A stretch of DNA of 41,763 nt from an uncultured Anaeroplasmataceae bacterium (lineage in GTDB: Bacteria; Bacillota_I; Bacilli_A; Acholeplasmatales; Anaeroplasmataceae): assembly GCA_934229785.1 (NCBI GenBank), contig CAKQEA010000017.1, forward strand, positions 1 through 41,763, written 5' to 3'. Shown here piece after piece: positions 8,459 to 16,591 of the stretch. Position 1 is the stretch's first letter, and every line of letters begins with the position of its first letter. The translations under genes and the position numbers were made by a program. The notes beneath the pieces were generated by a model that was not told the DNA's origin, did no database searches, and worked only from the letters and a program-made list of their open reading frames with translations.

Positions 8459-9151
8459 ATGAAGATATTAGAAATAACATCAAGAACGGTATCAATTGAA
8501 ATGTCAACAAATAAAGCATATTTTTTTGATAATGATTTTGATATTTTTAATAATAATAATAAGTTTTATAGGAAAGAAAAACGTAATATTTTTACGATTT
8601 TCAATTTGATGCCTGATAATATTTATGAAATTAAAATTAATAATGAATTACTTGTAATAACAACATTATCTGAAAGTTGTTGTCTTCATATTAAAGATTT
8701 CCATGCTATTGGGGATGGAATTGTTGATGATACGGCTAAAATTCAGGCTGCAATTATGTGTGCACCTAAAAATGCTTGTGTGTATATAGATAAGGGAAGC
8801 TATTTAGTAACAAGCTTGTTTTTAAAATCAGATATAACTATATATTTTGAAAGTGGTAGTAAGTTAATAGCTAAAACAAATAGAACGGATTTTCCTATCT
8901 TTCCTGGAAATGTTGATGGTTATAATTATGGTATTTGGGAAGGATTAGAGGTTGATAATTTTGCTTCAATAATTAATGTTATTAATTGTGAAAATATTAA
9001 AATTTGTGGTGAAGGTGAAATTGATTTAAATGCCTTAAATGGTGATTGATATATTAATCATCGTGTTAAAAATATTGCTTGGACTTGCTCTTTATCTGCT
9101 ATAACACTATTTGCAATTATTCTTATTTGTACATTTATTGGTATTTTTTAA
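8459..9151 (+). pseudogene. Degraded GH28 polygalacturonase-like gene
   Basis: The first 196 codons encode the start of a glycoside hydrolase family 28 protein: a short N-terminal beta-sandwich-like part (about 1-75), then the pectin-lyase-fold entry with HAIGDGIVDDTAKIQAAI and FLKSDITIYFESGSKL, and the GEGEIDLNALNGD loop. The frame then meets TGA at 9047-9049. Translation past it gives YINHRVKNIAW, which continues the family pattern, where a Trp is expected at the TGA position. Homology stops right after IAW and a short hydrophobic tail runs to TAA at 9149-9151, so the catalytic two thirds are absent. The ATG at 8459 lies just after an extended -10 box (TGCTATTAT, 8434-8442); a GTG at 8447 is the alternative start. 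A pectin-degrading enzyme decayed by a nonsense change plus a deletion is the simplest reading. Confidence 0.75.
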
Positions 9152-9177
9152 AAAAATAAAAAACCTCAAAAGAGGTT
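9150..9177 (-). terminator. Reverse-strand terminator for the ATP-grasp gene
   Basis: Stem AACCTC (9162-9167) / GAGGTT (9172-9177), loop of four. Read on the minus strand it is followed by a long T-rich run (complement of 9150-9161). Confidence 0.75.
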
Positions 9178-9180
9178 ATG

Positions 9181-9213
9181 AACTGCTAGGAATTACTAGC
9201 AGTTTTATTTTTT
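9181..9213 (+). terminator. Forward-strand terminator facing the ATP-grasp gene
   Basis: Perfect 9-bp stem AACTGCTAG (9181-9189) / CTAGCAGTT (9196-9204) followed by TTTATTTTTTTT on the plus strand. It closes transcription coming from the GH28 remnant. Its T-run overlaps the last codons of the convergent gene. Confidence 0.75.
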
Positions 9214-10395
9214 TAGTAAGGCCATACTTCTAAATTTATTTAATTGTTCTAAATCATTAAATCTAGCTACAAAAAATTCATTACCTAATGCTCCAGCTAA
9301 AGCATCACTCATACGTTCATGCATCACAATAGAAGGAGAATGTTCTTTTATAATTTCTTCAGATGAATATACATAATTATATTTATCTCTACGTCCAACA
9401 TATAGGCAATAGTATTTTGGATGATTAAAACTAACGTTTATAACTTTATCATAGCATATAACATCGGCATAGATTTGGTAGGTATCAACAGATTGAGCAA
9501 AGTTTATCATATCAGGTGTATATCCTCCAGGAGGACGCATATTAACCTCTAAGGCTACTATATCTCCTATATGACCAAGTCCTGGTTTATCTTTGCTTAG
9601 CCTGAAGAATTCTAGATGGAAATATCTTGATTTAATGTTAAATGCTTTTAATACTTTTTTCCCAATTTCATAAATATCCATAGGGACCTCTTTATTAACA
9701 TAATATGATAAATCAAGTTCCTCATTAACTATGTCCATAATTGATGGTGGAAATATTTCGTTATCGCAAAAAACAACATTACTATTTGAATCACAAACAC
9801 CATCAAAGGAAATTATATCACCTTGAATAAATTCTTCCATTATGTATGGTACTTGAAATCCTATTTTATAAAAATTTTTTAAATCATCTTCATTTTTAAT
9901 TTTATAGGTAGCAGCAGCACCTACACCTACATCAGGTTTAACAACTACAGGATAACCAACCTTATTTATGAATTTTAAATCCTCATTATAATTTTTACAA
10001 AATGTATATCTTGCAACTGGAACACCAGCTTTAATATAGAATTCTTTCATATTACTTTTGGATGTAAATGTTATAACATCATCAATTTTTGCACCAGTAA
10101 TATTAAAGTCAGTTCGTAATTTTGCATCAGAGCGTAACCAATATTCATTATTTGATTCTAGAAAATCAATTTTACCATATTTAAAGGCAAAAAATGCAAC
10201 AGCTCTATATACCTCATCATAATTTTCAAGTGAATTAACTCTATAGTATTCAGTTAAAGAATTTTTTACCTTATCATCAAGTTCATTATATAAAGTATCA
10301 CCAATTCCTAAAACATTTACTTTATTTTTTTTAAGCCTATCACAAAAATTATAGTAATTTTTAGGAAATGCTGGAGAAATAAATACAAAATTCAT
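9205..10395 (-). CDS. ATP-grasp domain enzyme of unknown substrate
   Basis: 396 residues with the architecture of carbamoyl-phosphate-synthase-large-chain-like ATP-grasp ligases: an N-terminal Rossmann-like pre-domain (about 1-105), the central ATP-grasp lid with GYPVVVKPDVGVGAA (about 145-160), and the metal-binding strand ending in ALEVNMRPPGGYTPDMIN near residue 285. These proteins join a carboxylate to an amine or thiol through an acyl phosphate. The substrate cannot be read from sequence. It stands alone on the minus strand with its own promoter, a GAGGTG ribosome binding site and a terminator, divergent from the membrane-protein gene at 10570, so the neighbours give no pathway hint. Confidence 0.85.
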   Translation of the reverse strand: MNFVFISPAFPKNYYNFCDRLKKNKVNVLGIGDTLYNELDDKVKNSLTEYYRVNSLENYDEVYRAVAFFAFKYGKIDFLESNNEYWLRSDAKLRTDFNITGAKIDDVITFTSKSNMKEFYIKAGVPVARYTFCKNYNEDLKFINKVGYPVVVKPDVGVGAAATYKIKNEDDLKNFYKIGFQVPYIMEEFIQGDIISFDGVCDSNSNVVFCDNEIFPPSIMDIVNEELDLSYYVNKEVPMDIYEIGKKVLKAFNIKSRYFHLEFFRLSKDKPGLGHIGDIVALEVNMRPPGGYTPDMINFAQSVDTYQIYADVICYDKVINVSFNHPKYYCLYVGRRDKYNYVYSSEEIIKEHSPSIVMHERMSDALAGALGNEFFVARFNDLEQLNKFRSMALLKK

Positions 10396-10419
10396 TTTTC
10401 ATCACCTCGTTTTTACATA

Positions 10420-10447
10420 ATTATAACATATTTTTAAATAATGTGAA
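10420..10447 (-). promoter_or_regulatory. Promoter of the ATP-grasp gene
   Basis: On the minus strand, TTCACA (10442-10447), 16-bp spacer and consensus TATAAT (10420-10425), about 25 bases before the ATG. Confidence 0.65.
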
Positions 10448-10512
10448 ATTTGATATACAAAAAAATACCATTTTCTTGCTATAAAATGTCAATTTATTTT
10501 TTTAAACAATAT

Positions 10513-10541
10513 TTGATAAATAGTAATTCATAGTGTATAAT
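10513..10541 (+). promoter_or_regulatory. Promoter of the 10570 membrane-protein gene
   Basis: TTGATA (10513-10518), 17-bp spacer, TATAAT (10536-10541). It diverges from the ATP-grasp promoter 66 bases away. Confidence 0.8.
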
Positions 10542-10569
10542 AAACTTAAATTGAAACGAGGTGTTTTAA

Positions 10570-11613
10570 ATGTTTGGGAAAAAGAAAGATAAGAAAAAAG
10601 AAGCTCAAATAGACAATAAAGAGATTCAATCAGAAAATAGTGATGATATTTCTTTAGATTTACCTGAAATTGATGATTTAGATGATGCTAAAGATGATAA
10701 AGTATTAGCTGATGATGACTTACTTCCTCAAGAAATAGAAGAGAAAAACAAAAAAGAAAAAGAAGAACAGCTAAAGGATGAAAAAGAAAAGAAAAAGGCT
10801 TTAAAGAAGGAATACAAAAAAGAGCATGGTGCTGTTGCAACTTTCAAAATGTATAAGTTTATTATAAAAATTATTGTTTTTGCAATGCTAATAACTTTTG
10901 GCATTTTAATGCTTGTATTTAAAGATGAATTGATTGGTGCAGTTTATATTGTTTCAGGAATTGTAATTTTATTTTCAGCACTTATTAGAGTAATACCACT
11001 TCTTAAAACAACAACCTCTAAAAGAGCTAAGATTGTTATGCTTGTTCAAGTTATAATTCATGTTATCATTGGAGTTTATTTGATTATTGCAGCCTTCTAC
11101 CATTGGGATAAGATTGCTCAAATTAAGGAAAATAATGTTATAGGTAATGATTTAATGGATCAACTTGATAAGGTTTCTGGTGGTGGCTTTGCTAAATTTA
11201 ACATAGAAGCATATGGCTATATTTTAGTTATTTTCTTTTATACATATGCTGTTAGTTATTACTGGACAACAATTTTATATAATGAAAAAACAAATAGAAG
11301 CTTGTTTTGGTTAAATACAATCGCAATTACTCTTGCTGTTGTATTAGCAATATTAGCAGATAAGCTTGATGCTCAAAAGCTAGTTATTACTCTTGCAATT
11401 ATTGCTTTACTTTCAGGAGTTGTAATTGGTGGAGAGGCAACAGGAGGATATATCCAATATCGTAAAAAAATAACAGAAGATAAACCAAAAAAGGAAAAAT
11501 CAAAGGATAAGGGTAAAGAAGCTCCTGCTAAGGATAAAAAGGAAATTGATGAGATTGACCCTAATATTATTCCTAAAAATGATATAAAAGATCAAGATAG
11601 TATAGTAAGTTAA
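10570..11613 (+). CDS. Membrane protein with charged N- and C-terminal tails
   Basis: Function not recognised. 347 residues. Residues 1-90 are highly charged, first lysine-rich, then Asp/Glu-rich, then Lys/Glu alternating with coiled-coil character. Roughly six hydrophobic segments follow (about 96-118, 122-142, 155-178, 212-232, 244-262, 268-288). The C-terminal 55 residues are again Lys/Glu/Asp-rich. Both tails are probably cytoplasmic. It is a single-gene unit with a consensus promoter, a CGAGGTG ribosome binding site and a GC-rich terminator. The helix layout loosely resembles the DUF308/HdeD kind of small membrane protein, but I see no signature that fixes this. Confidence 0.8.
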   Translation: MFGKKKDKKKEAQIDNKEIQSENSDDISLDLPEIDDLDDAKDDKVLADDDLLPQEIEEKNKKEKEEQLKDEKEKKKALKKEYKKEHGAVATFKMYKFIIKIIVFAMLITFGILMLVFKDELIGAVYIVSGIVILFSALIRVIPLLKTTTSKRAKIVMLVQVIIHVIIGVYLIIAAFYHWDKIAQIKENNVIGNDLMDQLDKVSGGGFAKFNIEAYGYILVIFFYTYAVSYYWTTILYNEKTNRSLFWLNTIAITLAVVLAILADKLDAQKLVITLAIIALLSGVVIGGEATGGYIQYRKKITEDKPKKEKSKDKGKEAPAKDKKEIDEIDPNIIPKNDIKDQDSIVS

Positions 11614-11618
11614 GATTT

Positions 11619-11650
11619 GGGCCTAGATAAATAGGCCCTTATTTATTTTT
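11619..11650 (+). terminator. Terminator after the 10570 gene
   Basis: Stem GGGCCTA (11619-11625) / TAGGCCC (11632-11638), 6-nt loop, then TTATTTATTTTT. Confidence 0.88.
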
Positions 11651-11666
11651 AAAAAATTATTTATAC

Positions 11667-11694
11667 TTTACAAATGTGATAGATGTGATATAAT
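11667..11694 (+). promoter_or_regulatory. Promoter of tig
   Basis: TTTACA (11667-11672), 16-bp spacer, TATAAT (11689-11694). The predicted leader is about 90 nt long and contains the SD-hairpin element. Confidence 0.75.
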
Positions 11695-11746
11695 ATTTAT
11701 GGTTTTTCGAAAATTGGAATTAGAGATATAATTTAGAAATATGTGT

Positions 11747-11783
11747 AGGAGGTGCAGACTTTCCTGAAATATCTCAGTCTGCA
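11747..11783 (+). promoter_or_regulatory. SD plus spacer hairpin in the tig leader
   Basis: A strong Shine-Dalgarno AGGAGGT (11747-11753) lies 39 bases before the only plausible start. The gap holds a perfect 8-bp inverted repeat TGCAGACT (11753-11760) / AGTCTGCA (11776-11783) with a 15-nt loop. After folding, only AAATTAAT (8 nt) separates the stem from the ATG, so SD and start would be at normal distance. Confidence 0.65.
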
Positions 11784-11791
11784 AAATTAAT

Positions 11792-13081
11792 ATGGTTACA
11801 GAAAAGTTAGAACATAGTCGTGTTAAGGCTACATTTGATGTTACTGCTGATGAATTTGAACGTGCATTAGATAAGGCTTTCGAAGTTAATAACGCTAAGG
11901 TTACAATTAAGGGCTTCCGTGCTGGTAAGGCTCCAAGAAGTGTATATGAAAAGCATTATGGTGTTGAGTCTTTATATGATGAAGCATTAAATGTAATTTT
12001 AAATGAGAAGGCTTCTGAAATTTATAAGGATGAAAACTTAGCTAAAGAAATTTGTGGTCAATTTGAACCAAATTTCGAAGGCGAGGACAAATTAGAAAGA
12101 GGAAAGGATTTCAAGATTTCTTTAACATTTGATGTTTATCCTGAAGTAAAGCTTCCTCAGTACAAGGGCTTAGAGGTTGCTAAGAAGGTATTAGAAGCAA
12201 CTGATGAAGAAGTTGAAGCTGAAGTTAAATCAGTATTAAAGAAGGATGCTGAAATGGTAGCAAAGGAAGAGCAAGTTATTGCTGAGGGTGATTATGCTAC
12301 ATTTGATTTTGTTGGTTCTGTAGATGGTGTTGAATTCCCTGGTGGAAAGGCAGATAACTATGAATTGCAAATTGGTTCTCATCAATTCATCCCAGGCTTT
12401 GAAGAGCAAATGGTTGGTATGAAGGCTGAAGAAACTAAGGATATCAATGTTACATTCCCTGAAAATTATGGTGAGGCTTCATTAGCTGGTAAGCCTGCTG
12501 TATTTAAGGTTACTGTTCATGAGGTTAAAGCTGAAAAATTACCTGAATTAAATGATGAATATGTTAAGGGCTTAAAAATTGATGGTGTTAATACAGTTGA
12601 AGAATTAAAGGCTAACAAGAAGGCTGCCATAGAGGCTAGTAAGGCTGTAAGTGAAAAGGACCGTCAGGTTAATGAACTTATAACAAAGATTGTTGACAAT
12701 GCAGTAGTTGATATGCCTAAAGCTTTAATTGATGAAAAGGTAAATGATATTCGTGGTCAATATGAGAAACAAGCTAAGATGTATAATATTCCATTTGATA
12801 CATTCTTAGGATTAATGAATGTTAAGAAGGAAGATTTTGAAGCTCAAACATTAGAACAAGGTACTAAGCAAGCATTATTTAACGTAATTGCTACAAAGAT
12901 TATTGAAGTTGAAAACTTAACTCCTTATAAGGAAGCAGTTGAAGAATTAGCTGAAAAGGATGCTAAGGCAAACGGAAAGACAAAGGAAGCTATGTTAAAG
13001 CAAAATGTTGCAAGATATTATAGCGAGCTTGCATATCAAGCATTAGTTGATGTTATTTTAAATAACGCTGTAGAAATCTAA
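11792..13081 (+). CDS. tig: Trigger factor (ribosome-associated chaperone, PPIase)
   Basis: Binds near the ribosome exit tunnel and helps nascent chains fold. 429 residues, standard length. The ribosome-binding N-domain (1-145) carries the exit-site loop GFRAGKAPRSVYEKHYG (42-58). The FKBP-type PPIase domain (about 150-245) includes GDYATFDFVG and SHQFIPGFEEQM. A helical chaperone C-domain follows. The ATG at 11792 is supported by homology of the first residues (TEKLEHSRVKATFDVTADEF). No closer SD exists, since the only one is set back behind a hairpin. Single-gene unit with its own promoter and terminator, next to lon. Confidence 0.96.
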   Translation: MVTEKLEHSRVKATFDVTADEFERALDKAFEVNNAKVTIKGFRAGKAPRSVYEKHYGVESLYDEALNVILNEKASEIYKDENLAKEICGQFEPNFEGEDKLERGKDFKISLTFDVYPEVKLPQYKGLEVAKKVLEATDEEVEAEVKSVLKKDAEMVAKEEQVIAEGDYATFDFVGSVDGVEFPGGKADNYELQIGSHQFIPGFEEQMVGMKAEETKDINVTFPENYGEASLAGKPAVFKVTVHEVKAEKLPELNDEYVKGLKIDGVNTVEELKANKKAAIEASKAVSEKDRQVNELITKIVDNAVVDMPKALIDEKVNDIRGQYEKQAKMYNIPFDTFLGLMNVKKEDFEAQTLEQGTKQALFNVIATKIIEVENLTPYKEAVEELAEKDAKANGKTKEAMLKQNVARYYSELAYQALVDVILNNAVEI

Positions 13082-13098
13082 TATCAATGTATGTAATG

Positions 13099-13121
13099 AG
13101 AAAGCCGTAGGGCTTTCTTTT
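13099..13121 (+). terminator. Terminator of tig
   Basis: Perfect 8-bp stem AGAAAGCC (13099-13106) / GGCTTTCT (13111-13118), loop GTAG, followed by T residues. Confidence 0.85.
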
Positions 13122-13170
13122 ACTTTAGAATTATAATGAGGAAAAGATTATGATTATCCTTATTATATAA

Positions 13171-13190
13171 ATTTTAACATATTTTAACAT
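13171..13190 (+). repeat. Tandem 10-bp direct repeat upstream of lon
   Basis: ATTTTAACAT occurs twice with no gap (13171-13180, 13181-13190), 20-40 bases before the lon -35 box. The period is close to one helical turn, compatible with a repeated protein site, though chance in AT-rich DNA is possible. Confidence 0.4.
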
Positions 13191-13196
13191 ATTTAT

Positions 13197-13229
13197 TTTT
13201 TGGCAAACTGCTTGCAAAAGTGCCAAAAA
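13197..13229 (+). promoter_or_regulatory. Inverted repeat over the lon promoter, candidate operator
   Basis: TTTTTGGCA (13197-13205) and TGCCAAAAA (13221-13229) form a perfect 9-bp inverted repeat with a 15-nt centre. The proposed lon -35 element lies in that centre. It is neither the HrcA (CIRCE) palindrome nor a CtsR GGTCAAA direct repeat. Confidence 0.5.
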
Positions 13230-13240
13230 TGTTATATATT
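13212..13240 (+). promoter_or_regulatory. Promoter of lon
   Basis: TTGCAA (13212-13217), 17-bp spacer, TATATT (13235-13240). The spacer contains the right arm of the inverted repeat, so a bound factor would block polymerase. Confidence 0.55.
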
Positions 13241-13283
13241 ATAGATACTGATTATTTATAGTCAGAGAAAGGATGAATAATAT

Positions 13284-15596
13284 ATGGAAGAAAATACAAA
13301 AATTGTACTACCTGCCATTGCTGTTAGAGGAGTTGTTCCACTTCCTAATAATGAGTTTAGAATTGAAGTTGGACGTGCTAATTCTGTATTAGCCCTTGAA
13401 TCATCTGAAAAAATGTATGGTGGAAATATTATTCTTTTAGTTCAAAAGGATTCTGCTGCAGTAGATGTTGCTCCTGATGATATTGAAGAAATCGGTGTTT
13501 TAGCTAAAATTACATTAAAGTTAAAATTGCCTAATAATAACTATAAGGTTAAGTTTAAAATTGCAAATAGAATAAAGGTAAATGGATTTACATCTGTTGA
13601 TCCTTATTTTGTTTGTAGCTATGAAAAGCTATTTTCAATTTTAAATTCTGATGATACTGAGACAGCTTTATTAAAAAATGTTGCCTCTGAGTTAGCTAAG
13701 GGTCAGTCACTTTTAGCATCTTATGAGGAAATTTCAAGATTACTTCAAACAGGAACTAATGCAGATGTTTTATCTGATGTTATCGCATATCAATTAAAAA
13801 CAAATAGTAATTTATCTAAATATAGATACTTATCTGAATTATCAGTATCAAAGCGTCTTGAAATGATTTTAGAGGATATTGAACGTGAAAAGCAAATCGT
13901 TGAAATTGAAAATAAAATAAATAAGGATGTTAAAAAATCAATTGATGATTCACAAAAGGAATATTATCTTCGTGAAAAGATGAAGGCTATTCAAAATGAA
14001 CTTGGAGATAAGGCTCGTCAGGAAGAGGATGTTGAGGCTTTAAGAAAAGCTATTGAAGAGGCACATTTACCTGAAGGAGTTTATAAAAAAGCTAAAGAAG
14101 AACTTCAAAAATATGCAAGTACAAATAATCAAATGGCTGAAGCAGGAGTTATTCGTACATATCTTGAATGGATTATTAACCTTCCATGGTATAAAGCAAG
14201 TAAAGATAATGATGATTTAGTAGATGTTAGTAAAAAGCTTGATAGTAATCACTATGGACTAGAAAAGGTTAAAGACCGTATTATTGAATATCTAGCTGTA
14301 AAGATGATGACAGGACATAATCCGTCAACTATTTTATGCTTTGCAGGTCCTCCAGGAGTTGGTAAGACATCTCTTGCAAGAAGTATTAGTGAGGCATTAG
14401 GTAGAAATTTTGTTAAGCAATCACTTGGTGGTGTTCGCGATGAATCTGAAATTAGAGGACATCGTCGTACTTATATTGGGGCATTACCTGGTCGTATTCT
14501 AAAGGGTATGAAGGATGCAGGTACAGTTAATCCAGTATTTTTACTTGATGAGATTGATAAAATGACTGCTGATTACCGTGGTGATCCAGCTGCAGCAATG
14601 CTCGAGGTATTAGATCCTGAGCAAAATAAATATTTCTCAGATAATTATCTTGAGGAGCCTTATGATTTATCACAGGTTATGTTTATTACAACAGCTAATG
14701 ATTTGTCAAATATTCCTGCTCCATTAAGAGATCGTATGGAAATTATTGAGCTTTCGTCTTATACAGAAATTGAGAAGTTTAATATTGCATTCAAGCATTT
14801 ATTACCAAGAAATCTTGAGGAACATGGCTTAAAGAAAGAACAATTATCTATTGCAGATGATGCAATGTATGCAATTATTCAAAATTACACTCGTGAAGCA
14901 GGTGTACGTGAGTTAAATCGTATGATTGCCTCAATTTGCCGTAAAACTGTTAAAAAGATTTTGATGGAAAAAATTGATCATGTTGATGTTAAGGTTGATA
15001 ACCTTGCTGATTATTTAGGAAAAATTCGTTTTACTAATAATAAGAATCGTGAATGCAATCAGATTGGTGTTGTAACAGGTCTTGCATATACATCTTTTGG
15101 TGGTGATACTTTGGATATTGAAGTAACAACTTATCCAGGTAAGGGTGGCCTTGTTTTAACAGGTAAGCTTGGCGATGTTATGAAGGAATCTGCTCAAGCT
15201 GCATTCTCATATGTTAAAGCTCATGCCAGTGAGTATCAAATTTCTCAAGAAACTTTAGAGAAGAATGATATTCATATTCATGTACCTGAGGGTGCTGTTC
15301 CAAAGGATGGTCCATCTGCCGGTGTTACATTAACTACTGCATTAGTATCTGCTTTATCTAATCGCCCTGTTGATTCGCATATTGGTATGACTGGTGAAAT
15401 AACTTTAAGAGGTTCTGTTCTTCCTATTGGTGGCTTACGTGAGAAATCAATTGCCGCTCATAGAAGTGGTTTAAGAAAAATCTATATCCCTGAAGAAAAT
15501 GAAAGAGATATCGAGGATATTCCACAAGAAGTTCGTGATGAATTGGTAATTGTCCCAGTTAAACATGTATCAGAAATATTAAATACAATATTTTAA
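13284..15596 (+). CDS. lon: ATP-dependent protease Lon
   Basis: Cytoplasmic AAA+ serine protease that degrades misfolded and regulatory proteins. 770 residues, full length. The N-terminal LonB/substrate-recognition domain and coiled coil (1-305) are followed by the AAA+ module with Walker A GPPGVGKT (355-362) and Walker B VFLLDEIDK. The Ser-Lys protease domain has S678 in PKDGPSAG and K721 in LREKS; the 43-residue spacing equals that of the E. coli enzyme (S679/K722). The ATG follows an AAAGGATG ribosome binding site. It is monocistronic, with a promoter embedded in an inverted repeat that suggests repression of a stress gene. Confidence 0.97.
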   Translation: MEENTKIVLPAIAVRGVVPLPNNEFRIEVGRANSVLALESSEKMYGGNIILLVQKDSAAVDVAPDDIEEIGVLAKITLKLKLPNNNYKVKFKIANRIKVNGFTSVDPYFVCSYEKLFSILNSDDTETALLKNVASELAKGQSLLASYEEISRLLQTGTNADVLSDVIAYQLKTNSNLSKYRYLSELSVSKRLEMILEDIEREKQIVEIENKINKDVKKSIDDSQKEYYLREKMKAIQNELGDKARQEEDVEALRKAIEEAHLPEGVYKKAKEELQKYASTNNQMAEAGVIRTYLEWIINLPWYKASKDNDDLVDVSKKLDSNHYGLEKVKDRIIEYLAVKMMTGHNPSTILCFAGPPGVGKTSLARSISEALGRNFVKQSLGGVRDESEIRGHRRTYIGALPGRILKGMKDAGTVNPVFLLDEIDKMTADYRGDPAAAMLEVLDPEQNKYFSDNYLEEPYDLSQVMFITTANDLSNIPAPLRDRMEIIELSSYTEIEKFNIAFKHLLPRNLEEHGLKKEQLSIADDAMYAIIQNYTREAGVRELNRMIASICRKTVKKILMEKIDHVDVKVDNLADYLGKIRFTNNKNRECNQIGVVTGLAYTSFGGDTLDIEVTTYPGKGGLVLTGKLGDVMKESAQAAFSYVKAHASEYQISQETLEKNDIHIHVPEGAVPKDGPSAGVTLTTALVSALSNRPVDSHIGMTGEITLRGSVLPIGGLREKSIAAHRSGLRKIYIPEENERDIEDIPQEVRDELVIVPVKHVSEILNTIF

Positions 15597-15612
15597 TATT
15601 AGACTTTTATAG

Positions 15613-15641
15613 AAGAGTATATCAATTTGATATGCTCTTTT
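15613..15641 (+). terminator. Terminator of lon
   Basis: 12-bp stem AAGAGTATATCA (15613-15624) / TGATATGCTCTT (15628-15639) with one G-U pair and a 3-nt loop, followed by T residues. Confidence 0.8.
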
Positions 15642-15642
15642 A

Positions 15643-15671
15643 TTGCTTTTTATAAATAAAAATAATATAAT
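15643..15671 (+). promoter_or_regulatory. Promoter of the LysR-rluA pair
   Basis: TTGCTT (15643-15648), 17-bp spacer, TATAAT (15666-15671), beginning right after the lon terminator. Confidence 0.65.
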
Positions 15672-15708
15672 CTTAATAGTTGATAGATTTTATTTATAGG
15701 AGGCTTTT

Positions 15709-16590
15709 ATGGTAGATGCTCGATTGATTACTTTTTTGACATTGTTAGAAGAAAAGAATTATACAAACACAGCTAAAAAATTATATATAACTCAACCAGC
15801 AGTTACTCATCATATTAAGTCTTTAGAAAAAGAGTTTGATATTGAATTATTTAAAAATTCAAAAAGTTTTGAACTTACTCATGCTGGGGCGATATTAAAG
15901 GAATATGCAGAATTTGCCGTTAATCAATATTCTCAGTTTCAAACTGCATTAAATAGACAAATGGATAGAAAAATATATAATATTGCTTTTACCATTACAT
16001 CATTTCCATGCCTTTCAAGCATCTCAATTTTTAAAAAAATTAGTGAGGATAATATTGGCTTTAATTTTTACATTTATGACTACGATACAATTCAAAAGGG
16101 TTTGATGGATGGAAGTATTGATTTTGCTTTCATTGATAATAGCTTTGATTCAGCAAAATTTGAAAGTATTTCAATTAAATTTGAAAAAATTTGTATTGTT
16201 TGTGATGCTTTAGGATCTCATGCTGGCTTGAAAAGAATAACAAGAGAGCAATTATCAACGACACCAATTATTTTATTAAACGATACAAATGGTGTAACTA
16301 AAGCTGTTAATCAGGCTCTAACACTTAAAAATATTAGATTAAAAAAGAATATGATATTGTATACTAATCAAATTGAATCAATGATAGAATTGATTAAACT
16401 TTATGATGGTTTAGCATTTATGTATGAATCTAGTGCAATCAAATATGAAAATGATAAATTGATTAAACGACTTGATATGCTAAATTTTCAGGTTACCCAA
16501 AATATTTATATTTTATATAGTAGGCAATCTTTTTTAGATTCAACAACTTTGTCAATTATTGAAAAATTAAAAGGAGTAGAAGCTGAATAA
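15709..16590 (+). CDS. LysR-family transcriptional regulator
   Basis: 293 residues, typical length. The N-terminal winged helix-turn-helix (about 1-65) contains NYTNTAKKLYITQPAVTHHIKSLE, the characteristic LysR recognition region. The rest is a periplasmic-binding-protein-like effector domain (about 88-290). Target and effector are unknown: LysR proteins often regulate a divergent neighbour, but here lon and the downstream synthase both point the same way. An AGGAGG ribosome binding site precedes the ATG. Its stop is one base from the start of the pseudouridine synthase gene, so they are probably co-transcribed. Confidence 0.92.
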   Translation: MVDARLITFLTLLEEKNYTNTAKKLYITQPAVTHHIKSLEKEFDIELFKNSKSFELTHAGAILKEYAEFAVNQYSQFQTALNRQMDRKIYNIAFTITSFPCLSSISIFKKISEDNIGFNFYIYDYDTIQKGLMDGSIDFAFIDNSFDSAKFESISIKFEKICIVCDALGSHAGLKRITREQLSTTPIILLNDTNGVTKAVNQALTLKNIRLKKNMILYTNQIESMIELIKLYDGLAFMYESSAIKYENDKLIKRLDMLNFQVTQNIYILYSRQSFLDSTTLSIIEKLKGVEAE

Positions 16591-16591
16591 T

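Noticed and set aside
9047..9049. TGA read as Trp (Mollicutes genetic code 4), which would extend the GH28 ORF.
   Set aside because: Trp is TGG throughout, and TGA ends several genes at tight overlaps (fumarase alpha, both potB, second potC). The extension also loses GH28 homology after 11 residues.
13197..13229. CIRCE or CtsR operator upstream of lon.
   Set aside because: The arms TTTTTGGCA/TGCCAAAAA with a 15-base centre match neither TTAGCACTC-N9-GAGTGCTAA nor GGTCAAA direct repeats.
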